Below are positions 1 through 8,300 of a stretch of 16,177 nucleotides of DNA, in pieces. Below the pieces are notes generated by a model. That model was not told where the DNA came from. It saw only the letters and a program-made list of their open reading frames with translations, and did not search any database. Positions within the stretch are counted from its first letter, which is position 1, and the number at the start of each line of letters is the position of its first letter. Source of the stretch: Syntrophaceae bacterium UBA5744 (GTDB taxonomy: Bacteria; Desulfobacterota; Syntrophia; Syntrophales; UBA2192); contig DIFQ01000137.1 of the NCBI GenBank assembly GCA_002419215.1, forward strand, positions 1 through 16,177, read 5' to 3'. The translations under genes and the position numbers were made by a program.

Positions 1-21
1 GTTTGATTACACCAAAAAGTA

Positions 22-127
22 GGGTTTCGGGTATCGGGGCTCGGGTATCGGGAAGGAAACAGATTTTGTTTATAGAAATTCCCCGGTACCTTCGGCCCCT
101 ATACCCTATACCCTAGACCCGATACCC
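22..127. repeat. Heptad-armed inverted element E1 (GGG/CCC type)
   Basis: In the left arm GGG starts at 22, 29, 36, 43 and 50. In the right arm CCC starts at 97, 104, 111, 118 and 125. Both run at an exact 7-bp period with variable 4-bp linkers (TTTC, TATC, GCTC on the left; TATA, TAGA, GATA on the right). The arms are imperfectly complementary and enclose a 44-bp core containing AGATTTTGTTTATAGAA and then GGTACCTTCGG. The element sits 35 bp ahead of the acyl-CoA dehydrogenase start. Confidence 0.9.
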
Positions 128-134
128 TGACACT

Positions 135-147
135 GGCGCTTCGCGCC
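135..147 (+). promoter_or_regulatory. Leader hairpin GGCGC-TTC-GCGCC ahead of acyl-CoA dehydrogenase
   Basis: A perfect 5-bp GC stem with a 3-base loop lies between the right arm of E1 and the ribosome binding site (GGGAGG at 151-156). The identical 13 bases occur at 3186-3198 in the same position ahead of the thiolase. This suggests a shared leader element affecting mRNA stability or translation; that role is inference. Confidence 0.6.
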
Positions 148-162
148 AAAGGGAGGAAAGAG

Positions 163-1305
163 ATGAATATCCGATTATCCGAAGAACTGAAGATGCTGAA
201 GGAGATGGCGTACAAGTTTGCCGTGGCGGAGTTTACGCCCCACATCCGCGAGTGCGACGAGCACGAGAAGTACACGCCGGAGATCCGCAAGAAGGCCGCG
301 CAGAACGGCCTCGTGGGGGCATGGATCCCCGACACGTACGGAGGCGCAGGCGCCGGCATCCTGGGCAACGCCGTCATCACCGAAGAGCTCTCCAAGATCG
401 ACATGGGCATCGGTCTCAACGTGGTCGCGGCCTGCTTCGGCTGCGAGTCGATCTTCCAGTACGGCTCGGAGGAGCAGAAGAAGACCTGGCTGCCCCCCGT
501 CTGCGCAGGCGACTGGGTCAGCGCCGGGGCCTTCACGGAGCCCAACGCGGGCACCGACGTGGCCGGATACAAGACGAGAGCCGTCAGGCAGGGTGATCAG
601 TACGTCATCAACGGCAACAAGATGTTCATCACCAACGGCACCGTCTGCAACTTCATGGTGGCCCAGTGCATCACCAACCCCGACCAGAAGAAGCACAACA
701 GCTTCAGCCTCATCATCGTGCCGGCCGACGCGCCGGGGGTGACGCGGAACAAGATCCGGGGCAAGATGGGCATCCGCTCCAGCGACACGGCGGAGATCGC
801 CTTCGAGGACGTGAAGGTCCCCGTGACAAACCTCGTCGGCAAGGAGGGCAAGGGCTTCTACGAGCTCATGCACTTCTTCGACACGACACGGGTCATGGTC
901 TCGGCGCAGGGCCTGGGCCTCTCCGAGGCCTGCCTGGAGACGGCGGTGAAGTACTGCAAGGAGCGCACGGCCTTCGGCGCGCCCCTGGGCTCCTACCAGC
1001 TCACCCAGAAGAAGCTTGCCGAGATGGCCATCATGATCGAGGCGCTGCGGGGGCTCGTGTACCAGTCGGCCGCGCTCATCGACGAGGGCACGCCGGACTA
1101 CACGCTGGCCGCCATGGCGAAGTTCTACAGCGGGCAGACGGCCGTCTTCTGCGCCAACTACGCCGTCGAGCTCCACGGAGGCTACGGCTACATCGACGAA
1201 TACGCCTGCCAGAAGTGGTACCGCGACGCCAAGATCCTCGAGCTCTACGAGGGCACGAAGGAAGCGGAAATCATGACGATCGGGCGGTTCCTGCAGACGA
1301 AGTAG
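163..1305 (+). CDS. Acyl-CoA dehydrogenase (FAD-dependent)
   Basis: This 380-residue protein has the full acyl-CoA dehydrogenase fold and the usual family length. It should introduce the alpha,beta double bond into an acyl-CoA in the cytoplasm and pass electrons through FAD to an electron-transfer flavoprotein. Visible motifs are TEPNAGTD (125-132), a FITNG flavin-contacting segment near 155, HGGYGY in the C-terminal domain, and YEGTKE, where Glu363 aligns with the catalytic base of medium-chain-type enzymes. The ATG at 163 has GGGAGG six bases upstream and is preceded by element E1 and a small hairpin. The CoA ligase and thiolase downstream support a fatty or aromatic/alicyclic acid oxidation role. 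The substrate cannot be read from the sequence; short-chain, cyclic or glutaryl-type acyl-CoAs are all possible. Confidence 0.95.
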   Translation: MNIRLSEELKMLKEMAYKFAVAEFTPHIRECDEHEKYTPEIRKKAAQNGLVGAWIPDTYGGAGAGILGNAVITEELSKIDMGIGLNVVAACFGCESIFQYGSEEQKKTWLPPVCAGDWVSAGAFTEPNAGTDVAGYKTRAVRQGDQYVINGNKMFITNGTVCNFMVAQCITNPDQKKHNSFSLIIVPADAPGVTRNKIRGKMGIRSSDTAEIAFEDVKVPVTNLVGKEGKGFYELMHFFDTTRVMVSAQGLGLSEACLETAVKYCKERTAFGAPLGSYQLTQKKLAEMAIMIEALRGLVYQSAALIDEGTPDYTLAAMAKFYSGQTAVFCANYAVELHGGYGYIDEYACQKWYRDAKILELYEGTKEAEIMTIGRFLQTK

Positions 1306-1347
1306 CCCCCTTGATGCCCGTCTGTGGGTCTTCTGCAGGAACGGCGA

Positions 1348-1384
1348 CCCGCCGGGAGACAGGGGACGGCCTGTCTCCCGCGGG
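1348..1384. repeat. Strong 15-bp intergenic hairpin
   Basis: CCCGC (1348-1352) pairs with GCGGG (1380-1384), and GGGAGACAGG (1354-1363) pairs perfectly with CCTGTCTCCC (1370-1379). One C is bulged and the loop is six bases. No T-run follows, so it is unlikely to be a simple intrinsic terminator. It lies between two co-oriented genes, where such stems can stabilise or process polycistronic mRNA; that role is inference. Confidence 0.75.
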
Positions 1385-1424
1385 CTAACCCCGAAACCAT
1401 TTTGCGAAAGGAGGGCGTTCGAGC

Positions 1425-3065
1425 ATGGCAGATTCCTGGAAGCCTCTCACGAACAGTGAAAAGCAAAAATACGACGTCATCAACAAGGAAAACCTGGAAT
1501 TCCTGATGAACCGCTACAACAGGGTCAACCGGTGGGTCATCGCGGATATGATCCGCCGCAGCGCCTACCGCTACCCCGACAAGACGGCCCTGATCTTCAA
1601 GGACCGCGCGCTCACCTACTCAAAACTCGAAGAGGACTGCAACCGCGTGGCCAATGCGCTTACGGACCTCGGCGTCAGGAAATACGACCGCGTGGCCATA
1701 CTGGCCCACAACACGATGGATCACGTCCTGACCTGGATCGGCTGCGCCAAGATCGGGGCGGTCTACCTGGCCATCAACTACCTGCTGCGGGGCAAGGACA
1801 TCGCCTACTGCATCAACCACTCGGAGAGCACCGTGTTCATCGTCGAGGATTCGCTTTTCGACCTGGTGAAGGATGTGCTGGACGACATGCCCACGGTGAA
1901 GACCTGGATCTGGTCCAAACAGGGAGCGGGCCGGATGCAGGAGGACAATCGTTTCCTCGACTTCGAGAGCTGGTATCAGCGATACCCGGCCACGGAGCCG
2001 GACACGATCCTCCACATCGAGGAGCCCTGCCAGATGACCTACACGAGCGGCACCGAATCGCTCCCCAAGGGGGTCATCATCTCGAACCAGGCCCTCATGG
2101 CCCAGTACATGGGCGCCATCGTCGACGGGCAGTACGACGAGACGGATATCAACGTCAACGCCCTGCCTATCTACCACTGCGCCCAGCGCGATGTGTTCAT
2201 GAACCCCATCTTCTGGGTCGGCGGCACCAACATCCTCATCATGCCCGACATCGGGCAGATCCTGAAGAGCCTGGCCGATTACAAGGCCACCATGTTCTTT
2301 GCGCCGCCCACGGTGTGGATCGGCATGCTGAGGCACCCGGACCTGAAGAAGTACGACCTGTCACACCTGAAGAAATGCTACTACGGGGCCTCCATCATGC
2401 CCGTGGAGATCCTGAAGGAGATCATGGAGAAGTTCCCCGGAACCGGGATCTGGAACTACTACGGCCAGACGGAACTGGCGCCCTACCACACGGTCCTCAA
2501 GGCCAGGGACGCCCTCTCCAAGCTCGGATCGGCCGGCATGGGCGGTCTCAACATGGAAACGCGCCTGGAAGACGACACATACAACCCCATCACCCAGCCC
2601 GGCGTGCCCGGCGAGATCTGCGGCAAGGGCGCCCACGCGCTGATCATGTACTTCAAGGACCCCGTGAAGACCGAGGAAGCCATGAAGGGCGGCTGGTTCC
2701 ACTCGGGCGACATCGGGGTCATGGACGAGGACCGCTACATCACCGTCGCCGACCGAAAGAAAGACATGATCAAGACGGGCGGCGAAAACGTCCCCACGCG
2801 CGAGGTGGAGGAGGCCATCTACCTGGATCCCCGCGTCCAGGAGGTGGCCGTCGTCGGCCTGCCCGACCCGAAATGGGTCGAGAAGGTGACAGCCGTCATC
2901 GTGGCCAAGGCCGGTCAGAAGATCACCGAGGAGGAGGTCTTCGCCCACTGCCGCAAGGAACTGGCGGCCTTCAAGTGCCCCAAAAAGGTCATCTTCGTGG
3001 ACGCCCTGCCCAAGACGCCCACGGGCAAGATCCTCAAGCGGGAACTGCGGCAGAGGTATAAATAA
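1425..3065 (+). CDS. Acyl-CoA synthetase, AMP-forming (ANL superfamily)
   Basis: This 546-residue adenylate-forming ligase activates a carboxylic acid to its CoA thioester using ATP. Core motifs are complete: YTSGTESLPKG (206-216, phosphate-binding loop), YYGQTE (345-350), SGD (427-429), DRKKDMIKTGGENV (443-456, hinge and CoA domain) and PTGK near the C-terminus, where Lys535 is the conserved adenylation lysine. The phosphate loop has TES where most family members have TTG; I recall this variant from a fatty-acyl-CoA synthetase subgroup. The ATG follows AAAGGAGGG (1407-1415) at good spacing. It lies 119 bp after the acyl-CoA dehydrogenase and ahead of the thiolase, consistent with supplying the acyl-CoA they process. 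Chain length or ring preference is not determinable. Confidence 0.95.
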   Translation: MADSWKPLTNSEKQKYDVINKENLEFLMNRYNRVNRWVIADMIRRSAYRYPDKTALIFKDRALTYSKLEEDCNRVANALTDLGVRKYDRVAILAHNTMDHVLTWIGCAKIGAVYLAINYLLRGKDIAYCINHSESTVFIVEDSLFDLVKDVLDDMPTVKTWIWSKQGAGRMQEDNRFLDFESWYQRYPATEPDTILHIEEPCQMTYTSGTESLPKGVIISNQALMAQYMGAIVDGQYDETDINVNALPIYHCAQRDVFMNPIFWVGGTNILIMPDIGQILKSLADYKATMFFAPPTVWIGMLRHPDLKKYDLSHLKKCYYGASIMPVEILKEIMEKFPGTGIWNYYGQTELAPYHTVLKARDALSKLGSAGMGGLNMETRLEDDTYNPITQPGVPGEICGKGAHALIMYFKDPVKTEEAMKGGWFHSGDIGVMDEDRYITVADRKKDMIKTGGENVPTREVEEAIYLDPRVQEVAVVGLPDPKWVEKVTAVIVAKAGQKITEEEVFAHCRKELAAFKCPKKVIFVDALPKTPTGKILKRELRQRYK

Positions 3066-3070
3066 GAACA

Positions 3071-3173
3071 GGGTATCGGGTATCGGGGCTCGGGTATCGG
3101 GAACGAAGAAGATTTCATCTATAGAATTCTTCTACCTTCGGACCCTATACCCTATACCCGTGACCCTAGTCCC
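3071..3173. repeat. Heptad-armed inverted element E2 (GGG/CCC type)
   Basis: GGG starts at 3071, 3078, 3085, 3092 and 3099. CCC starts at 3143, 3150, 3157, 3164 and 3171. All ten triplets are in exact 7-bp phase within their arms. The 41-bp core reads GAAGAAGATTTCATCTATAG and then ends TACCTTCGG, closely matching the core of E1. It starts 5 bp after the CoA ligase stop and ends 39 bp before the thiolase start. Confidence 0.9.
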
Positions 3174-3185
3174 CAGAGACTTTCC

Positions 3186-3198
3186 GGCGCTTCGCGCC
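3186..3198 (+). promoter_or_regulatory. Leader hairpin GGCGC-TTC-GCGCC ahead of thiolase
   Basis: This is an exact second copy of the 13-base hairpin at 135-147. It again falls between a heptad element and a strong purine-rich ribosome binding site (3201-3210), 14 bases before the ATG. Two copies at equivalent positions argue for a duplicated or functionally shared leader. Confidence 0.6.
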
Positions 3199-3212
3199 AC
3201 GGAGGGAGGATT

Positions 3213-4463
3213 ATGAAAGACGTTGTCATCGTATCGGCCTGCCGGACGGCCATCGGCGTTTTCGGCGGCACCCTGAAAAATTCGAACTGCGCAGCACTGG
3301 CCAGCGTGGTGATGAAGGAAGCGATCAAGCGGGCGGGCATCGACCCGGCCTCGATCAGCGACATCCGTTTCGGGAACTGCATGGAACCCCCTGACGCGCT
3401 GAACGTGGCCCGCATCGGGGCGCTCCTGGCGGGGCTGCCGGACACGGTGCCGGCGGTCACCATCAACCGGGTCTGCATCTCCGGGATGGAGGCGGCCATC
3501 TCCGGCGCCGCCATGATCAAGGCGGAGATGGCTGACATCATTCTCGCCGGCGGAACCGAGCACATGTCGGGCTGCTCCTACTCCGTCCCGAATGCACGCT
3601 GGGGCTGCCGGCTCCAGGACACGGTTTTCCAGGACGACATGATCCACCGGCTCCACGGCGGCTCCTTCCTCGTGCCGGGACCCGAGAGCGGCCCCGTCAA
3701 GGACGGCCCCATCATCGACCGCTACCGGGGCAAGCCCTACATTATGGGGATCACGGCGGAGCTGGTGGCCCAGATGTACAACATCAGCAGGCTGGAGATG
3801 GACGAGGTGGCCCTGCGCAGCCACAACAACGTGGAACGGGCCACCCTGGAGGGAGATTTCAAGGAGGAGATCGTCCCCATCGAGATCCCTCAGAAGAAGG
3901 GCAAGCCCCCTTTGATCTTCGACAAAGACGAGCACTTCCGCCCGAAGCTGACCATGGAGGAACTTGCGGCCCTGCCCCCGGGCTTCCTCCCCAAGATCGG
4001 CAAGGTGACGGCGGGAAACGCCTCGGGGATCAACGACGGGGCGAGCGCCATGATCATCATGTCCGCCGAGAAGGCGAAAGAACTGGGATTGAAGCCCATC
4101 GCAAGAATCAAGGCCGTGGGCTACGGCGGCTGCCACCCCTCCGTCATGGGCCTCAGCCCCGCGCCGGCCGTGCGTGACCTCATGAAACGCTCAGGCCTCA
4201 AGCTGTCCGATTTCGAACTGATGGAGGTCAACGAGGCCTTCGCGGCCCAGTATATCGGCGTGGAGAAGGAGCTGGGCCTGAACCGGGAGATCACCAACGT
4301 GAACGGATCCGGCATCGGGCTCGGGCACCCGGTGGGAGCGACGGGATGCCGGATCATGGTGACGTTGATTCACGCCATGAAGAAGCGGGGCAAGACGCTG
4401 GGCCTCGCCACGCTCTGCGGCGGGGGCGGCGTGGCCATGGCAACGGCCATCGAGATGATGTAG
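3213..4463 (+). CDS. Thiolase (acetyl-CoA acetyltransferase / 3-ketoacyl-CoA thiolase)
   Basis: This 416-residue thiolase catalyses CoA-dependent cleavage of a 3-ketoacyl-CoA or, in reverse, condensation of acetyl-CoA units. The three catalytic residues are present: nucleophile Cys88 in NRVCISG, His372 in GLGHPVGATG, and Cys402 in LCGGGG. The NEAFAAQ segment is also present. Length is slightly above the roughly 390 residues usual for biosynthetic thiolases. The ATG at 3213 has a dense GGAGGGAGGA ribosome site at 3201-3210. It is the last gene of the beta-oxidation-like cluster and is followed by a strong terminator. Degradative or biosynthetic direction cannot be settled; the neighbouring dehydrogenase and CoA ligase favour degradation. 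Confidence 0.95.
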   Translation: MKDVVIVSACRTAIGVFGGTLKNSNCAALASVVMKEAIKRAGIDPASISDIRFGNCMEPPDALNVARIGALLAGLPDTVPAVTINRVCISGMEAAISGAAMIKAEMADIILAGGTEHMSGCSYSVPNARWGCRLQDTVFQDDMIHRLHGGSFLVPGPESGPVKDGPIIDRYRGKPYIMGITAELVAQMYNISRLEMDEVALRSHNNVERATLEGDFKEEIVPIEIPQKKGKPPLIFDKDEHFRPKLTMEELAALPPGFLPKIGKVTAGNASGINDGASAMIIMSAEKAKELGLKPIARIKAVGYGGCHPSVMGLSPAPAVRDLMKRSGLKLSDFELMEVNEAFAAQYIGVEKELGLNREITNVNGSGIGLGHPVGATGCRIMVTLIHAMKKRGKTLGLATLCGGGGVAMATAIEMM

Positions 4464-4467
4464 GGTA

Positions 4468-4511
4468 AAAACAAAGCCCCCCGCTCGGTCATCTGCGGGG
4501 GGCTTTGTTTT
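4468..4511. terminator. Bidirectional intrinsic terminator
   Basis: AAAACAAAGCCCCCCGC (4468-4484) pairs perfectly with GCGGGGGGCTTTGTTTT (4495-4511) around a 10-base loop. The T-run on the plus strand ends thiolase transcription. The A-run gives a T-run on the minus strand, suiting the convergent small gene at 4575-4733. Confidence 0.93.
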
Positions 4512-4574
4512 CGATCCGGGGCCTCCCTTTGCCGGGCATGGCCGCCCGGGGGGAGATTCGGGGTGGCGGCTTCC

Positions 4575-4733
4575 TCAGGGCTTCGGGAAGGCCCAGAAAC
4601 CCACGCTGGTCCAGACGACCTTCATGGTGTGATCCAGTTCTTTGCAGGCTTCCTGGATGTTGTTCAGGTTCCCGCAGACGATATCCTTGCGGCCTGCGAC
4701 TTTCTTGGTTTTTTTTGCTGCCTTGGCTTTCAT
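4575..4733 (-). CDS. Small basic hypothetical protein (52 aa)
   Basis: I do not recognise this family. The 52-residue product starts with a lysine/alanine-rich tail (residues 1-16, seven Lys) and continues with DIVCGNLNNIQEACKELDHT and an aromatic C-terminal end (WTSVGFWAFPKP), with two Cys at 20 and 30. The ATG at 4733 is chosen because AAGGAG lies six bases upstream; the frame stays open for 51 more codons upstream, but that part looks non-coding. In its leader, 28 bp upstream, CCCCTT (4761-4766) and AAGGGG (4775-4780) form a small stem. The 3' end faces the bidirectional terminator at 4468-4511. A basic tail could bind nucleic acid; that is speculation. Confidence 0.55.
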   Translation of the reverse strand: MKAKAAKKTKKVAGRKDIVCGNLNNIQEACKELDHTMKVVWTSVGFWAFPKP

Positions 4734-4829
4734 GATGGTCTCCTTGGTGACGGGTTCAGGCCCCTTCCCAGTGAAAGGGGTATCACAGAAACCCTCCTGC
4801 CGCAGTAGGACCGGGCCTGTTTCTTCCAT

Positions 4830-4863
4830 CGGACCCCGTCCTATTTTGCTTACGGACCCCGTC
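4830..4863. repeat. 11-bp direct repeat CGGACCCCGTC, two copies
   Basis: The 11-mer occurs at 4830-4840 and 4853-4863, a 23-bp period (about two helical turns). It lies in the 252-bp region between the divergently oriented 52-aa gene and the DUF2905 gene, where a regulator site is plausible. No regulator is identified. No other gene-like signal was found in 4734-4985 apart from the leader stem at 4761-4780. Confidence 0.4.
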
Positions 4864-4985
4864 TGATGTCCTGAAGGATGAAGCAACAGAAACGAGGGCG
4901 ACGGAAGGACATGGTAAGGAACGGCCTTGACTCTGCAGTCCCCCCGTACTAAGTGTTACCTTGAAACGGGAGGGGGAAATCATCG

Positions 4986-5210
4986 ATGGGCGGCTTCTTC
5001 GACTTCGGGAAAACCCTGATCATCATCGGCCTCGTCATCGCCATCGTGGGCATCCTGCTGGTCACGGGCGGGAAGATCCCCTGGATCGGGCGCCTGCCCG
5101 GCGACTTCACCATCAAGGGCGAGAAGTTCACCTTCTACTTCCCGCTCGCCACGAGCATCCTCATCAGCATCGTCCTGTCGCTGGTCTTCTGGTTCATCGG
5201 AAGAAAATGA
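4986..5210 (+). CDS. DUF2905-type small membrane protein
   Basis: This 74-residue protein has two hydrophobic helices (about residues 7-27 and 53-71). A conserved-looking central segment GKIPWIGRLPGDFTIKGEKF lies between them, followed by TFYFPLATSILISI. The GRLPGD motif and the FYFPL start of helix two are what I associate with DUF2905, a widespread bacterial family of unknown function. Both ends probably sit in the inner membrane with a short connecting loop. GGGAGGGGG at 4968-4976 gives a strong ribosome site for the ATG at 4986. The stop is followed within 5 bp by element E5. It is probably a stand-alone gene. Confidence 0.88.
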   Translation: MGGFFDFGKTLIIIGLVIAIVGILLVTGGKIPWIGRLPGDFTIKGEKFTFYFPLATSILISIVLSLVFWFIGRK

Positions 5211-5214
5211 AACA

Positions 5215-5348
5215 GGGGCCAGGGTTCAGGGTCCCGGGTTCAGTTAAAAAAATCCCCCTCTGTCCCCCTTTAATAAAGGGGGATGAAGGGGGATTTGCCT
5301 TTTCTGTATTCTCTTATCCCGAAACCCGACGCCCGAATCCCGATGCCC
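5215..5348. repeat. Heptad-armed inverted element E5 enclosing a C5/G5 palindrome
   Basis: G-triplets start at 5215, 5222, 5229 and 5236. CCC triplets start at 5318, 5325, 5332, 5339 and 5346. All are in 7-bp phase, with linkers CCA(G), TTCA and TCCC on the left and GAAA, GACG, GAAT and GATG on the right. The 79-bp core is longer than in E1-E3 and holds a separate nested palindrome. The element fills the gap between convergent genes. Confidence 0.85.
5250..5296. repeat. Nested palindrome with C5/G5 blocks
   Basis: AAATCCCCC (5250-5258) pairs with GGGGGATTT (5288-5296). Inside that, CCCCCTTT (5264-5271) pairs with AAAGGGGG around a three-base loop. Similar AAATCCCCCTT palindromes are, from memory, common dispersed intergenic repeats in several bacterial phyla. 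Here it may also end transcription of the two convergent genes. Confidence 0.85.
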
Positions 5349-5360
5349 TGTTTTGTGGCG

Positions 5361-8300
5361 CTAGCCCCACAGCACAAGCCCCAGCTCCTGCTTCGTCGCG
5401 AGGTTGCGGTTGTAGGGCAGCACGCGCACACCGTAGAGATGGGGGCCGTTTTCCTTCACGATGTAGACGCCCGTGAAGGTGAGGATGCCGGAGGCATCCT
5501 TGCCCATCATCGTGAGGGGCACGCAGTCGGGCTCGCCGTTGAACTCCTGCCCGTCGCGCCGGCCGATGACGAGCTCGGCCATCACCTCCTCGGGATCCAG
5601 TTTTCCCGGGTCGATCTTCACGCTCACCACGAAGGGGTTCCCCACGAAGACACAGTCGCCCGTGACCCCCTCGACGCTCACCTCCAGCAGGCGCGTGGAG
5701 GAAAATCGCATCGGGACCTTTCGCTTCCAGTCGGCCACTTCCTTCGCAAGCCGGTAGCCGTTTTTCCCGAGTTCCTGTTCCCGATCGGCCGCGGGGATGT
5801 ACAGGTTGGCGTAGTATTCCAGGAGCATCCGCTCCGTGTTGAACTGGGGCACCAGCGTCTCCATGGAGCGCTTGGCCATGTGGATCCATTTCTGCGGAAG
5901 CCCCGAGGAGTCCCGGTCGTAGAAGAGAGGCACCACGGATTCCTCCAGCAGGACGAAAAGGGAGTGGCCGTCGGCCTCGTCGGAGACGGGGATCTCCTCC
6001 ACCAGGTCTTTCACGACGGGGCCGATGGTCCAGCCGTTCGTCCCGTCGTACCCTTCGGCCCACCAGCCGTCGGAGACGCTCATGTTGAGCACCCCGTTGA
6101 TGGCCACCTTCATGCCGCTCGTGCCGCTGGCCTCCAGGGGCCTGCGGGGGTTGTTGAGCCAGACATCCACGCCCTGGACGAGGGCTCGCGCCGACGCAAT
6201 GCCGTAGTCCTCGACAAAAAAGACCTTCCCCCGGAAACGCTCGTCGCGGGTCATCTCGACGACCCTGTGCACCAGGTCCTTCCCCATCTGGTCGTTGGGG
6301 TGGGCCTTGCCGGCAAAGACGATGTGGACGGGCCGCGTTTCGTGGTTCAGGATCCGGTTGAGCCGCTCCAGGTCCGAAAAGAGCAGGTCGGCCCGCTTGT
6401 AGGGGGCAAAGCGCCTCGCGAAGCCGATCCAGAGCGCCGCGGGGTTCATCCCCCCCAGGACGTCCTCCCGCCAGGTCTTGGAGTAGCCGTAGACCGCCCT
6501 GTGCCGCGAGATGTGTTCGCGCAGGGCGTTGATCAGGTTCTGCTTGAGCTCGTAGCGCACCCGCCAGAAGACGGAGTCGGGGATGTTGTAGACGCGCTTC
6601 CAGCGATTCGGGTCGCCGATGTTCTTCTCCCAGTCGAGCCCCAGGTACGTGTCGAGAACCTCTTTCATCCGCGGCGCGACCCAGGACATCATGTGTACCC
6701 CGTTGGTGACGTTGAGGATGGGGATGTCGGAATCGTGGAAGCCCTTCCAGACGTCGCGCCACATGCGCCGTGCCACAATCCGGTGGATGCGGCTCACGGC
6801 ATTGTTGCGGTGCGAGAGCTTGAGGGCGAGGTTCGTCATGAAGAAGGGGCGGTCCTCGCCGATCTCCTTGCGGCCCAGGTTCGAGAACTGCGACCAGGTG
6901 ATGCCCATGCGCTTGACGAAGCCCGAGAAGTAGTACTCCATGAGGTCCTTGCTGAATCGCTCGTTTCCGGCCTCGACGGGGGTGTGCGTCGTGAAGACGG
7001 TGCTGCCGCGAACGACCTCCTCGGCTTCGTCGAAGGAAAGGCCTTCCTCGGCCATGAGCCTGCTCATCCGTTCAAAGAGCAGGAAGGCCGAGTGCCCCTC
7101 GTTGATGTGCCAGACGCGGGCCTTGATCCCGAGCTTCTCCAGGAGCCTCACGCCCCCCATCCCGAGCAGGATCTCCTGCTCGATGCGGGTTCGCTGGTCG
7201 GCCGTGTAGAGCCGGTCCGTGATCTTGCGGTCCTGGACGGTGTTGCGCGTCACGTCGGTATCGAGCAGGTACAGCGAGATCCTCCCCACCTTCACCTCCC
7301 AGATGCTGGCATAGAGGGTCCGGCCGGGCAGCTCGATGGAGATCTGGACCTCGTTGCCCCGGTCGTCCTGGACGATCTGGACGGGCATGTTGGAGAAGTC
7401 GCTCTCGACGTACTCGGCCTGCTGGATGCCGTCCTTGTCGATGACCTGCCTGAAGTAGCCGCACTTGTAGAGCAGCCCCACGCCCACCGTGGGGATGTTG
7501 AGGTCGCTGGCGGTCTTCAGGGTGTCGCCCGAGAGCACACCGAGGCCCCCCGAGTAGATGGGAAGACACTCGTGGATGCCGTATTCCGTGGAGAAGTAGG
7601 CCACCGGCGCCGACCACTTGATGTTGTTGAGGCCCGCGGCCGCCTTGGCGAGCCCACGCTCGCCCATGTAGTCGTCGAAGCGCTGTGTGATCTGGGTGTA
7701 GAGGTTCATGTAGCTCTCGTTCTCGGCCGCCTCGGAGAGCCTCTCGGGGCTCACCGTCTCGAGCATGCGGACGGGGTTGTTTCCCATCCCCTCCCAGAGC
7801 TTGGGATCGAGAAGCGAAAAGAGATCCATGGCCTGCGGGTTCCAGGACCACCACAGATTGTAGGCAAGCTCCCTGAGGCGGATGATCCTCTGCGGCAGGT
7901 TCACGACGGCCGTGAACGTCCGGAAGTGAGGCTGGTTCGAACCCGTGCTGGAAAACACGTGGCGCATCTCGCCGCGGGTCTCGCCAAGCCGGGAGGCGCG
8001 GGACCCGGCGCCGGCCAGCGCCTTCTCGAAGGCCCGCAGGTATTCGGGGTAGAAGGCCTCCCAGCTGGCCTGCACGGCGATACGCCGGGCTTCCCGTCGC
8101 TGCTTCCGGATCTCCTCGTCGGCAAGGCCCGTGAAGTCGTTGAGAATATTGTAGAGGCTGTCGATGATGGCCGCCGTGTCCATCCCGCGCCGCCTGAGGA
8201 CCGTGATGGCCCGGCTCTCACCCTCCGTGGCGAGCACCCAGGAGCCGAAGCCCGCCTGGTCGACCGTGACGGTGGGCACCGTCCATGCCGCGCACTCGTG

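Noticed and set aside
175..1176. A 333-codon minus-strand frame opposite the acyl-CoA dehydrogenase.
   Set aside because: It is a shadow of the plus-strand gene, with no domain similarity and a composition typical of antisense frames.
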